DNA of 64,000 nt from Meghimatium bilineatum (lineage: Eukaryota > Mollusca > Gastropoda > Stylommatophora > Philomycidae). Numbering within the stretch: position 1 is the stretch's first letter; every line of letters starts with the position of its first letter. The position numbers were made by a program, and so were the translations under genes. The stretch is taken from positions 637,501 through 701,500 of the forward strand of contig CM067310.1 of assembly GCA_034231615.1 (NCBI GenBank), written 5' to 3'. Positions 22,463-35,300 of this stretch are shown here, piece by piece. Under the pieces are notes generated by a model. That model had not been told where the DNA came from and ran no database searches. It worked only from the letters and a program-made list of their open reading frames with translations.

Positions 22463-22879
22463 AGTGGAGGCCAGAAAAAATGTTTCTAAGACTACTTGAA
22501 GATATCTCTCAAGCACCCCAGCATTGACACAAGCTCCTGGGGAACCACACCTATTGACCATTCATTCTAGCAGGGTCAGATTAATATGAGTATTAAAAGT
22601 TTTTAACAGATTTGAGACATAAACAAAACACAAATAAGATTGTTTTTCCCTCATAACAAGATCAACTTCATTACTGCTCACACTGCAAAAGGTTTTCCCT
22701 CAGAGTTTCTTCCAGTGCCATTTTCAGAAGGTCTTCGATGTCAAGAGTCCATCATACTCTTGGTCTGTCCTGGAACTTTTCTCTCCATGATTAATCTCTC
22801 TAAACCATTGTGTCTCTTTAGATGTTTGAAAAGGATCGAGAATATATATAGTAACACCAGATGGAAAAGAAATAGAAAA

Positions 22880-23545
22880 ATCCATACCCACAGATAAACA
22901 TTCCACAAATTTCAAAGCAGAAATGGAAGCCAAAATGCTCATAGATTGCTTGCAGAGTCACAACAGACATGTAGTCTTTCTAACGGATGCAAAGTCAGTA
23001 TTGCAGGCATTGAAAGATCCAAAGAACACGAGCATGAATGAACTTACGGCCTGTTTACTACACTTCAGCAGTACTACCAAAGAAACAGTAATGCAGTGAA
23101 TCCCTGGTCACTGTGGCATACTTGGAAATGAAAAAGCTGATCTCCTAGCAAGGAAAGGGGAATCACTGGAACAAATAGAAAGTGATAATATGTACTATGA
23201 ATGTAAGACCATGTTAAAAGCAGAATATAAGAAAAAGTGGAAGCAGATGCACCCAACTGCAGAACCAAATGACCCAAATGTGATGCAAGGAACAAACCAT
23301 CATCTTCAGACTACGAACTAGCCACAACAGACTGAGAAGTCACATGTTCCGAAAGCTGAAGATTGGCGAGACAGACCTGTGGACTGAGCCCAGAGACTGC
23401 AGAACACATTCTTCATGACTGACAACTCTACCAAGAAGAGAGGAAGAAAATATGGCCTACTGAGACGGCACTACTTCCAGACTTGAGGGGTTCCATGGAT
23501 GACCTGAAGCAAATCACACAATTCATTGAAGCTATTGGCACTGTA
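22880..23545 (+). pseudogene. Non-LTR retrotransposon RNase H and C-terminal region
   Basis: Best-preserved member of this family. Frames give STNFKAEMEAKMLIDCL, then HVVFLTDAKSVLQALKD, then QWIPGHCGILGNEKADLLAR with one in-frame stop just before IPGH, then RSHMFRKLKIG and PETAEHILHDCQLYQEE across frameshifts. The order E...D...PGH.G..GNE.AD.LA fits RNase H, followed by the T.EHIL..C tail. Confidence 0.8.
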
Positions 23546-23779
23546 ACCTGATATCTGACTGAAAAATGATGAAGAAGAAGAAGATGTTTGAAATATGTTA
23601 ATTTGCAATGTTTAATAGTTTTAAGGTGAATTTTTAAATTCACTCTCTGCTGATGCCTATTTAATTCTTTCCATGAGCTCCTTATTGGAGGCTTATGATT
23701 TCAGATCTTCTATTGATCTGATCACTTGCATCTATTGATGAATATTTGTAGATTTATGGTTGTCCCATTTTCTTGGTCA

Positions 23780-24052
23780 TCTTCTTCTTCTGTGTTCGTT
23801 CTTAAACTCCTGCAGATTAGCAGGATGTAGTCTGGAGAATGGAATCTTTGTGTCATGGTTTACAGCATTGCTTCGATATCTGCGCCTTTCTGCCTGACAC
23901 ATCCAACTTCAGCATGGCTTTGGGTCACTGACCATATATGGAATGGAACAGCCAACTCCATCCCATAACCTCCGTAGTCGCCTTTTACGACATGCGTGGA
24001 AGGTAAACAGTGTTGCTATTCTTTGCTCCCCTTTCGGGCCTCAGCAACACAC
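23780..24052 (+). repeat. SINE S1 copy with conserved 3' core
   Basis: Starts CTTCTTCTTCTGTGTTCGTT CTTAAACTCCTGCAG and GGATGTAGTCTGGAGAATGG. It continues with CCAACTCCATCCCATAACCT CCGTAGTCGCCTTTTACGAC ATGCGTGGAAGG and CTATTCTTTGCTCCCCTTTC. The core AGTCGCCTTTTACGACATGC recurs in decayed form at 30040-30260 and 61540-61660 and resembles the strongly conserved core of some invertebrate SINEs. Confidence 0.75.
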
Positions 24053-24473
24053 GGGCGATCTATGTCATTAGTTAATACAAATTTGCCCATTATAAATACA
24101 ACTAAATATATATGGTTCATATTTGGTTACCTGGCCTACCTTTCAACATTTTATAAAATCTGCAATGGTCACAAATAATTTGTAATTCTGTGATGTCACT
24201 TAATGCTGGCTGATACAAAATGGCTAATGTGATCATAAGCCTGTTTAGTTTACCAGCGACAGATAAACATGTTATACGTCTGTTAAGTTGTGAGGACTGC
24301 AGCCGGATGCATAGATGTGCATGCCACATACTGAGAAGTTCCATCCATACAACCCTCATAAATAAATATCTCCACCTCACCCACTGATGGGTAATTATAG
24401 CCAAAAGAAATTATTGCTGAAAAACTGGTCATTTATTTCATTTTGCTTACAGAAAAAAAGGTACGTCTTTTAA

Positions 24474-24746
24474 CAAATATATATATATATATTTTTATAT
24501 AATATATATACAATATATATACAATATATATACAATATACCATATATATATATTTTATACAATATATATACAATATACCATATATATATATTTTTATACA
24601 ATATATATACAATATACCATATATATATATTTTTATATAATATATATACAATATACCATATATATATATTTTTATACAATATATATACAATATACAATAT
24701 ATATACAATATATATACAATAGATATACAATATATATACAATATAT
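24474..24746. repeat. AT-rich satellite, left block
   Basis: Repeats of ATATATACAATATACCATAT ATATATATTTTTATACA with unit-length variation. It continues after the LINE at 25141. Confidence 0.95.
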
Positions 24747-25135
24747 ATGATGTTCGTCCGTCGTGATCGACGATGACCAAAAACTCAACCATAATAATAA
24801 TAACAATAAATAATAAAATAATAAAGTTAATAGTGCGTTTTAAAATGACTAGCAAGTCCAATGCGCGCACAAAATGTTCTTTTACAGAATTGACAACAAT
24901 AGAAGGTATCTGTGTGAGGTTGAGATGTTTTTTCTTTTCTACGTGTCCGCTTCTGTCTTGCAGTTTCTTGTCTGAATTCTTCTGCCGCTAGTGCTCCCGT
25001 TCTAATGCTGTAACGCCAAGCCGTTCTATCCTGAGCGAGGCTCTCCCAAGCGCCTACGTCAATGTTAAGATGTTTCAAGGATGACTTGAGCGTGTCTTTG
25101 AAACACTTTTTCTGTCCACCAGCTTTTCGAAATCC
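24747..25135 (-). mobile_element. 5'-truncated LINE inserted in or beside an AT satellite
   Basis: The - strand reads ...[20 protein letters not shown] then [25 protein letters not shown] and a stop, then a (TTATTA)-rich 3' UTR ending GACGGACGAACATCAT. It corresponds to 57055-57444 with only a handful of base differences, so both copies are young. The 5' end is truncated within the coding region. Both flanks are the same AT satellite. Confidence 0.9.
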
Positions 25136-25140
25136 TCACA

Positions 25141-26219
25141 ATTCAATACAATATATATACAATATACCATATATATATATTTTTATACAATATATATACA
25201 ATATACCATATATATATATTTTTATACAATATACCATATATATATATTTTTATATAATATATATACAATATACCATATATATATATTTTTATACAATATA
25301 TATACAATATATATACAATATACCATATATATATATTTTTATACAATATATATACAATATACCATATATATATATTTTTATACAATATATATACAATATA
25401 CCATATATATATATTTTTATATAATATATATACAATATACCATATATATATATTTTTATACAATATATATACAATATATATACAATATATATACAATATA
25501 TATACAATATATATACAATATACCATATATATATATTTTTATACAATATATATACAATATACCATATATATATATTTTTATACAATATATATACAATATA
25601 CCATATATATATATTTTTATATAATATATATACAATATACCATATATATATATATATATATATTTTTATACAATATATATACAATATATATACAATATAT
25701 ATACAATATATATACAATATACCATATATATATATTTTTATACAATATATATACAATATATATACAATATATATATATACAATATACCATATATATATAT
25801 TTTTATACAATATATATACAATATATATACAATATACCATATATATATATTTTTATACAATATATATACAATATACCATATATATATATTTTTATATAAT
25901 ATATATACAATATACCATATATATATATATTTATACAATATATATACAATATATATACAATATATATACAATATATATACAATATACCATATATATATAT
26001 TTTTATACAATATATATACTATATATATACAATATACCATATATATATATTTTTATACAATATATATACAATATATATACAATATACCATATATATATAT
26101 TTATATACAATATATATACAATATACCATATATATATATTTTTATACAATATATATACAATATACCATATGTATATATTTTTATACAATATATATACAAT
26201 ATACTATATATATATATAT
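25141..26219. repeat. AT-rich satellite, right block
   Basis: About 1.1 kb of the same ATATACAATATACCATATAT / TTTTTATACAATAT units as at 24474. All long Tyr/Ile frames here are artefacts. It ends 55 bp before the first DGAT1 exon found. Confidence 0.95.
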
Positions 26220-26274
26220 AATTGTATGTTGTTCTATATTTTTAATGTTTACTATTGTTTTTTTTTTAATTCAG

Positions 26275-26315
26275 GTTTTGGGATTTGCAAGATTGTTCTT
26301 AGAGAACATTATCAA
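26275..26315 (+). CDS. DGAT1: DGAT1 exon (first found), 41 nt
   Basis: Acceptor TTTTTTTTAATTCAG and donor ATCAA|GTAAGT. Starts phase 0 and reads [13 protein letters not shown] plus two bases of the next Lys codon. Corresponds to the start of the first membrane helix (NARLFLENLIKYG in vertebrates). Confidence 0.93.
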
Positions 26316-29300
26316 GTAAGTTCTGACTTCATTGATTATTCATTACTTGCCATGTATTTTGATTATTCTTACATTTCCCTGTCTTTTAACTATTCTTCCA
26401 CTGACGTCAGATGTGTTGGGCTATTAGCTCAAGTACAATTTTGACAAAATACATCTTTATACTCTGGACTACATCCTGCTGGAAATCTAGTAATACCATT
26501 GTCCTGCTACAAAAGAGATCTCAGGACTACATCCTGCTGTAAATCTATTTGGTGAATATTTATATGTAGTAATTTATTGAATATTTATATGTGACAATTT
26601 GTGGAATATTTATATGCAGTAATTTGGGGAATATTTATATGCAGTAATTTGGAGAATATTTAGGCCCATATGTAGTAATTTGTTGAATATTTATATGTAG
26701 TAATATATTAAACATATTCTTCAGATATGGAATCCTGATTAATCTGTCTTTCACCAAATGGTTTTCAAATGAGCCCTACAACTGGCCAAATCTCCTGCTA
26801 ACTTTATGTAAGTAAACCATTTTCTCAACATGCAGACTAGACCAGTGGTTTTCAACATGGATCCCTTGGAGGGAGGGGGCACAGAAATGTGCTGGGAGGG
26901 GACACAGAAACAAATCTTTAAATTGGACACAGACCTGTCTGGGGGATGGGGGTTACATAAAGGTAACAAATTATATAGATCAATAAACAACAAGTCATAT
27001 ATCAATAAATAAAAGTCATATATCAATAAATAACAAGTAATACATGAATAAATGATGTTATATATCAATAACTAACAAGTCATATATCAATAAATAACAA
27101 GTTCGATCTATCTGCTAAACCCTTTGTTGCTTTTTAGTGTCACACGTAGAAGAGTTTTCTGGAGATGGCCCTCGTGTGCTGAGCATATTGTGAAATTTGT
27201 CGCCTCTTTTATTTCGGTGGTCCATCGTTTCCGTGATTGGCCTCTAGGTCTGCCTTCACTATATCATCTGTGTAGCATAGCTTGCTGTGGTATTCTGTCT
27301 GATGGTAGTCTGCTGATGTGTGCAAACCATTTTATCTGTTGTCTCTTAATATTTTTCAAGATTGGAGTGGTGACGGTTCTTTGTCTAATGTCCTCATTCT
27401 GTCTATTAGCGGTCCCTGTAAGACAGTAACAGAAAAAGACCTTGTTCCTTTGTTTTTTGTTAGTTTTTTTCTTTTATGTTGGTTTTAATATTTGGTAGTT
27501 AGATTATCTAGTAACAATAATATTAATAATAATAAGAATAATAATCTTGTAAGGAACAGTCAAGGGTGAAAGGAGGAGAGGAGGATGGAAAATCCTGGTT
27601 TGATAAAATCAATGAATGGTTTGGCCGTGATTTCTCTACACTTCTCCGAATGGCTGAGGACAGAGTTGTTTGGAGGGTATTTTGTGCTGATGTCTCCAGT
27701 GTCGCACCTAGACGACCATGGTGGGTTATGGGTCTTATTATTATAAAGTAATTCTTACAGATGACAGGAATTGAACCAGAACCGTTCTAGCAGCACCGAA
27801 TCACTTCACAACACAAGTAAACAGGTTTTCCGGAACAGGCGATTTGGTGCTGCTAGAATGGACCTGGTTCAATTCCCGTCATCTGTAAGAATTATTTTCA
27901 GTTATCCTCATGCTTTCTACTTGAATTTACTTGTATTATAAAGTAACATTATTACATTAATATAGTATTTATCGCTTCTTGGTTTTGTTATTGCGGCACT
28001 CTCCAACTTGTCGGATAGACAGTTTGGTTATTTATAGATTTCACATCCAGGTTGTAAAATATTCAATCTATTCTTCGCACTCCATCCTGCTAACTTGCAG
28101 GAGTTTGAGAATGAACACAGAAGTATTTATTTAGTTTTAATGTTTGACAAGAAAAACTCACATATTATTATCAACATTTTGAATTTATGTTTTTGAATAT
28201 TTCCAGCCATTATCATTTACCCCACTATTGCTTTGATAACAGAAAAGGCTTTATCGAAGGTAGGATCTTGTTTTGTCTTATATCATAAGTGCAACATGTC
28301 ACCTCAAGTATCATAAGTGCAACATGTCACCTCAAGTATCATAAGTGCAACATGTCACCTCAAGTATCATAAGTGCAATATGTCACCTCATGTATCATAA
28401 GTGCAACATGTCACCTCATGTATCATAAGTGCAATATGTCACCTCAAGTATCATAAGTGCAACATGTCACCTCATACTTGTAGTATTTACTCATGTGGCA
28501 GCCGGGGCCTAGACTTGTAGTATTCATCCATGGGGCAGCCGGGGCCTAGACTTGTAGTATTCACTCATGTAGCAGCCGGGCCCCAGACTTGTAGTATTCA
28601 CTCATGTGGCAGCCGGGGTCTAGACTTGTAGTATTCACTCATGTGACAGCCGGGGCTTAGACTTGTAGTTTGGGGTATAAAAAATAGGGCTGCTGTCTTA
28701 CTCATGTCATAGGATGTGACTAAGGAAAGTTACAGGGTGTGCTGACAACCTGTCACAAGTGAAACAATTATTGTCACTACATGCCTTGTCTCAACTTCTG
28801 TCTTCTCTATCAAATCATCTCTCATGGATGATGAAGAATGAAGGTCAGTGGACATTACAACTTTGTTCTTTGTAGCAGACTCATAGGTGGCGGACCCATC
28901 ATAAGGCTTGATGTACCAACACAACAAGCGAATGGGTCAACAAATCTGGCAGAAGAATGATGATATAGTTGGTCCACAGTGTGCGCTGCACTCCTGGCAG
29001 GACATGACGATCTGGGGATACTACTAACACACTGGAACGCCTTCCTTTGGGGAATAAACATGCATCCATAAACCACTTTAATGCCACCATGCATTTGTGA
29101 CAACAAACTTTATAATAGTGTAGGTGTCACCTTGGTTACTCAACTGAGGGGGACCTGTGCTTTTGTCAGGAAGGAAACGTGCTGTAAGATCTATCAGCTC
29201 ACAGCAAAAGGGATTATCTCATCATCATCATGTGTCAAGAGCTATCTACTTACAGTTGGAGGGATTATTTCATCAACATTATATGTCAAGCCATCCTATC

Positions 29301-32300
29301 TGCGAATGTGTATTGACCCTAAGACGTGACGGTTTATCACCCACTGTGCCCTTGAACTTTTCACACCAAAACTTGTACCTGGTTGGCAGTTTTGAGGAGG
29401 TGGTAGTCAGGGATTAGACTTGGGTTGACTATATCTAACTTGCACGAGATGTTCTGCTGCCGATATACGCATCTTGCGTAATGAGATGCATTGTGCCCAT
29501 CTGATACTGAACCTTTTGTCTCTCTGCGAGCATGATTCCGGTATAGGAAATCAAATCAATGATGGAGTTGAGCCCTGGTTCATTTGACCTCTTAGCCAAA
29601 GAGGTGTCATTCATTGACATCGTGAACACCTGTCCAAGTCTGAGTCTGTACATATTTTTAGGAGCATTGGGGACTAGAAGCTTGTTCTTAAGGTGAACAA
29701 TACTTTAGTTCCTATCTCTATATAGCATTTTACCATTCCACTGTGTATGTGGCGCTGTACTGCCCTCTCATTGTACTTGATATGGTATTTTCATGGAGAT
29801 TACATGTGGTGCTGTGCTGCCCTCTCATTGTACTATTACTACAGTGAGTTAGAGGCAGCCCTTGCCCGTGTGTTGACAAGGTTTTCTGAATTTGACTTCT
29901 GAAGTTGTAGTAATCACTATTACTAAAGTGAGTTAGAAGCAGCCCATGCCCGTGTGTTGACGAGGCTTGATAGGTGAGTAAAAAATAACAACACTGTTAC
30001 TTGTCACAAATGTTCTAGACAGCAACTAAGGATATTTTTAGGGAGTGGGGTTGGCTGTCCCATCCTATAGAGAGCTAACATGACCCAAAAGTCATGCAGA
30101 AGTTGGATGTGTCAGGCTTAAAGGTGCATATATCACTGTAAGTCATGACCAAGTATTCCGTTCTTCAGAATAAAACCTGCTAATCTGCCGGAGTTGAACA
30201 TGGAAGACGTGGCAACCTTCATGTTTAACTCCTCTTAGTCATCTCTTATAACATGACTTGCAGGCTAAGTATTACTATACTTTGTTCACTTTAAGAATGA
30301 AGTCTGTCAAAATACATCGCCATATTACTCCGTGACAACAGGTGATTTTTAAACAGCTGATGACATAATAAAAACAATATTATTTAAAACATTTTAAAAC
30401 AATATGTAAACATTTTAAAAAAACATTAAAAACGAAATATAAACACAATATTATTGGGCACTTAACAATAGATTATAATGCGTTCTCCATCCAACAACCA
30501 ATCAGAAGCACTGACCCACTTCATTATTAGAGTGAACAGGGTTTATGTACTTCTGCCATATTGTACCAAACAACTTACCAGTGTATTTAATTTTGGAGAT
30601 TGTCTACTAACATTAATTCCAAGGGTAAGCCTTGTTATTCCACCTTTAATATCTTCTTCGATAAAACCTGATGTTTTCTCAAGCTGATGTACCATTTCAA
30701 GGGTTGCCACACAGTTTCAAGGGTTTCCACATAGTTGGAACTGTTTATAACTACAATATACAAAACAGACTAAATCAGTGTTTCAATCATAGGGTCTTTC
30801 TCAAGAAAAATGCAGACATTTAACAACAGAAAGATCTAAGATAACTATGATGAACATACACAAATACAGCATGTAATATTGAGACGCACATTACCCTCTA
30901 TTATGACAGTTATACTATTCCATGATAAAATTATGATGTCTGAATATTTCAAGAGTATTAGGTTCAGATATGAAGAATATGTAAAAAATAATGGGGAAAA
31001 GTTGTATATTGTTTCCATGGGCACTGTACCCTTTTCTCTATAGGATATGGTGATTTTTGGAGAGAAAGGGGTATATTTTTACACAAACTGAATACAGAAA
31101 TAAACTCAAGTGGTATCTATACTTCTTCTTCAACGTTCGCTCTCAAATAACCACAACAAATATTTCGTGTGATTTTCGCCAGGGAGCGTGAAGTACGTTG
31201 TGCTGCAAGTTCCACAGTAAAACTGTGATTATTTGCACCCCGGTTGGCCACTTGTGATCAGGATGTCCGAGGTCCAGCACATCCGTTTTCATCATTCCTT
31301 TATTTCGGGTTTGGTCCCTAGTCCGTGACAACCTGTGTATCTGTCGCCGGGCACGCTGGTGTGAAGTGCCTCTTCGCCAAGACTCTTGTCGAGCACGTCT
31401 ATCTGGCACGAGGTGCTCCACCGTCTATAAACCCATCTCGTGCAGTTGGACGAACTCTGCCTGTGTCCATCGGGTACTGAACCTTTTCTCATCCGTGAGC
31501 CTGGTTCCGAATGAGGAAGAACTCGCCAGAAGTGTTGGACACTGGCTCGTTCGCCCTCATACCCGAGACATCGTGAACCCCTCGTACAAGTTTGAGTCTC
31601 ACACCACGCGTTTGAGTCTCACACCTCCACATTTTCGGACACGATCCCCAAATGATTTGGCAAGAATCAGCTCGAGCCGCTGTTTTCTGTTACCAGGGTG
31701 CACCGCGAGGAGGTACATTTGGGATCTTGGTTATCTGCTAACCCTGGTTCTGCCTAGAGCAATGCGTTCCCTTTGCACCCCAAGTGGTATCTATACTGAC
31801 ATATTTCATGTGAGAAAACTTAAATCAAGTGGTATCTATACTGATATATTTCATGTGAGAAAACTAACTGATGTGAAATTAAATAAGGTAAATATTCCTT
31901 GTAAAAATTCAAACAAAAAAAGATTCTTTAAACAATTTTTTGGAACAAATTGCTTTGACATATTTACATGCACCTAGAATATCATGTGTCATCTTGAAAA
32001 TCTCAAGCAAAACATAAAAAAACATCTGACTTTAAAGGGAAATAGCTGTTAAAATTGTGAAAACAAAACTGACATAGACATAGACATATGAGTCGAGATA
32101 GACATAGACATTATGAGTCGAGATGGTATGTTGTAAAAATTCAACTATATGTAAGATAAGGTTAAAACATGCAGAATAAAAAGGAAATTAAGCATAGCTA
32201 TATGATTAGAAAACAGAGGGAATGGCAAAACATCAAGAATAACACAACAAGAAGTGCACCTGAAAATAATTTTATATTGCAGTATGATACCCTGCAAAGC

Positions 32301-35300
32301 ATTAGGCCTACAGCAAAGCATTTGACAAGGACAAGCATTCAGAGATTATAAAAGTGCTAGAAAATCTTAACATTGGTGGGAGAGATATAAGAATAGTGAG
32401 AAATATGTATTGAAAACAAACGGCTGCGATGAGAGTTAACAACACTATAGGTAGATTTCAAAAGATAGAAATGGGTGTCAGGCAAGGTTGTGTAATGTCA
32501 CCAGATGTTTTCTTCCTGTATACAGAATACATTATGTGAAATATAGAAGATATGCCAGGAATAAAAGTAGGAGGATGCAATATAAATAACTTGAGATATG
32601 CTTATGACACAGTACTAATCGCAGGAAGCGAACATGAACTACAAGCCCTATTAGATAAAGTAGTGAAAGAAAGTTAAAACAAAGGCCTCAGTTTAAACAA
32701 GAAGAAAACAGAAATAATTGTTGTATTGAAGAGACATACAACACCAAGGTACAATATAATAAATAGTCAAGCAAAATGAATTAAACAGGTTACTAAAACA
32801 CTTACCTTGCCTATTAATACAAATATATAAAAAAAACATACAATAAAACTAAACAGGACAATTCTCCACGTATCGGCTCAAATTGAACCTTTTTCAAGAG
32901 ACAAACAGAAAACAAAAAAATAAAAAACAAAATAGATGACTAGATTTCATTTTATATATACTTTTTTATATATTTTTTATTAATAGGCAAGGTAAGTGTT
33001 TTAGTAACCTGTTTAATTCATTTTTCTTGACTATTTGTTCATTAGGTTACTGCGGCACCATCCACTTTGTCGGACACCCTCTGACCATTTGGTTATTTAT
33101 ACAATATAATAATTAATGACACAAAATTAGCACAAGTTGAAAAAGTGAAATATCTTGGCACCCTGTTAACATCAGAAGGTAGATGCTCAAATGAGATAAA
33201 GAGCCGAACAGCACAAGCCAAATCAGCATTCCAAAAAATGAGAACCATTTTGTGCAATGGAAGACTATCAATGCAGACCCGAATTTGAGTGCTGCGATGT
33301 TATATCGAACCCAATTATTTTTTATGGATGTGAAGCATGGACTGTAAACAAACAAAATTCAAAGCAAATTAGAGGATAAGAGATGTGGTTTCTGAGAAGA
33401 ATGATGAAAATACCTTGGACAGCTAAGAAAACTAACGCAGAGGTTCTCATTGATGTTGGCGTAAAACGATCAATAATATCAAATATTAGGGGTAGACCAT
33501 CAAGATTTCTAGAGCATGTACTGAGAAGAACACAGCTTGAACACTTAATAACCAATGGAAAGATAAAGGGGAGAAGAGACAGGATGACAAAGAGAAAAGT
33601 TGCTAGATGGACTAGTATTGTGGCAGGGTAGAAGTTCACCAACTGAGCTTATTGACAACACAGGAGGCAGGGAGTCGTGGAGAAACATGATCGCCTACGC
33701 CATTCCGCATGACACTAGATTCATGATACCCTGAAGCCTTTTGATCTTAATAAAATGCATTCAATATATATTAGACTCGGCATGTGTGTGTGTGTGTGTG
33801 GGGGGGGGGTGTGTTCATCGTTCTGCACAATGAGCTCAGCAATAGAGAATTGCTAATGAAAATAAAAACAAGAAAATGTTTTTGGTCATAAAAGACAGCA
33901 GCACGTTAAAGATCTTACTGGAAATTTTAAAAAGTTGAAGAACTACCAAGGAAGACAAAGATAGGCCTACTGGTCTAATGGAAATACCAAAGAGATTGAC
34001 TAATTAGTTTGTTAGATTATGCAACCAAAGCAGCCAACCTTCCTTACTGAGAGTGCATATGACATAATCTGACTATTTTCACAACCCACCTCAAACCAGT
34101 GAAATGAACTAACCCGTAGATTGAGCTCATTGAGAAAATAAAAGAGAGGTTGTTTTTGTCTAGGTGTACATTGTGTCAAGGCCAGATGTGCATTTGTACT
34201 ATGAAAAAAATATTACAACAACTGATTCTGTAAAGATTATGGTCTAGCTTTCATGTGTCAAGTTACATTTATAGTCTAACTAAATTATGTCAAGTATTTT
34301 GTAACGTTTCGATAAAGCACGGGGTTAAAAAGTAATAGGTTACATTGACTTGTCACAAGAGCTGACTAAAGAAGGTGTTGGCGTTTTATTACGGACATCT
34401 GTTTATGTATACAGACGGTTGGGTTATAAGACTTATATTTGGCTTTTGTGGACCAAGAGAAAGTTTTTGACAGAGTGGATAGAGCACAACTATGAATAAC
34501 ACTACAGACAAATGGATAAGTCTATGTCAGAGCATATACGCCAATCAATAGTCAATGCACAGTAAGAACGAGCACAGGTACATCCAATAATATCCATGTT
34601 CACTCGGGTTTGAGACAACGATGGACCACCGACATAAAAGAGGCACAATATACAGTCAAATTCCACAATATACACAGCACACAAGGGGGCCGTCTCCAGA
34701 AAACTCTTCTACCCCTGATGCTGAAAGACAACAAAGGATCCCACGAATAGATAGATAAATAGATGGTTGTCAACCAACAATGCCAGCATTTATCTTCAAT
34801 GTGGTCCAAGACGGAAAACGTGTTGAGTGAAGATGTCAGGCGAGTGGTTGCCATCTGAGCTGACCTGGTTGAAATCCCGTTTACTGCATGATTTTTATGA
34901 GTAAATATTAAGTCTTTTTCCCCAGAATATCACTGCTTGCTGGTCTCACACAGCTTTACTCATCTTGTCTCGTGCGACTGATCATTCGTAACCATTTACA
35001 ATATACCAAGACCTACTAGCTAATGGGAAATCAAGCTTTAATGACTCATTTGACTATTCCTGTCATTTTTATTTGTCACTATGATTATATTTTTGTGTGA
35101 CAACCAATGAAAATCAGGGGAATGATCACATGAGTAAATTTAGAAAGCTTGATAGTCCCACATTAGTCAATGGGTGTTATATTGCTCAGGATCACGATCA
35201 TTGATCGCTTTGCCTATACTTTGTGTCACCAGCCAATGAAAAACACGAGAAAAGTGGATACGTCATAGTGACGCTGCGTGAGATCAACACACATGACTGT

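Noticed and set aside
24440..24465. Acceptor-like TTTTGCTTACAG followed 8 bases later by GTACGT
   Set aside because: An 8-nt exon cannot be supported without transcripts and does not encode the missing DGAT1 segment.
24433..26188. Many Tyr/Ile-rich frames
   Set aside because: Translation of the AT-rich satellite. No start context or conservation argument.
18498..26315. Direct splice from the orphan exon to the first DGAT1 exon
   Set aside because: Phase 2 to phase 0; the joined frame hits a stop within the second exon.
31366..31977. 203-codon + strand frame
   Set aside because: Made of dispersed repeats that recur at 8040, 29440 and 62780, which are out of frame or broken elsewhere.
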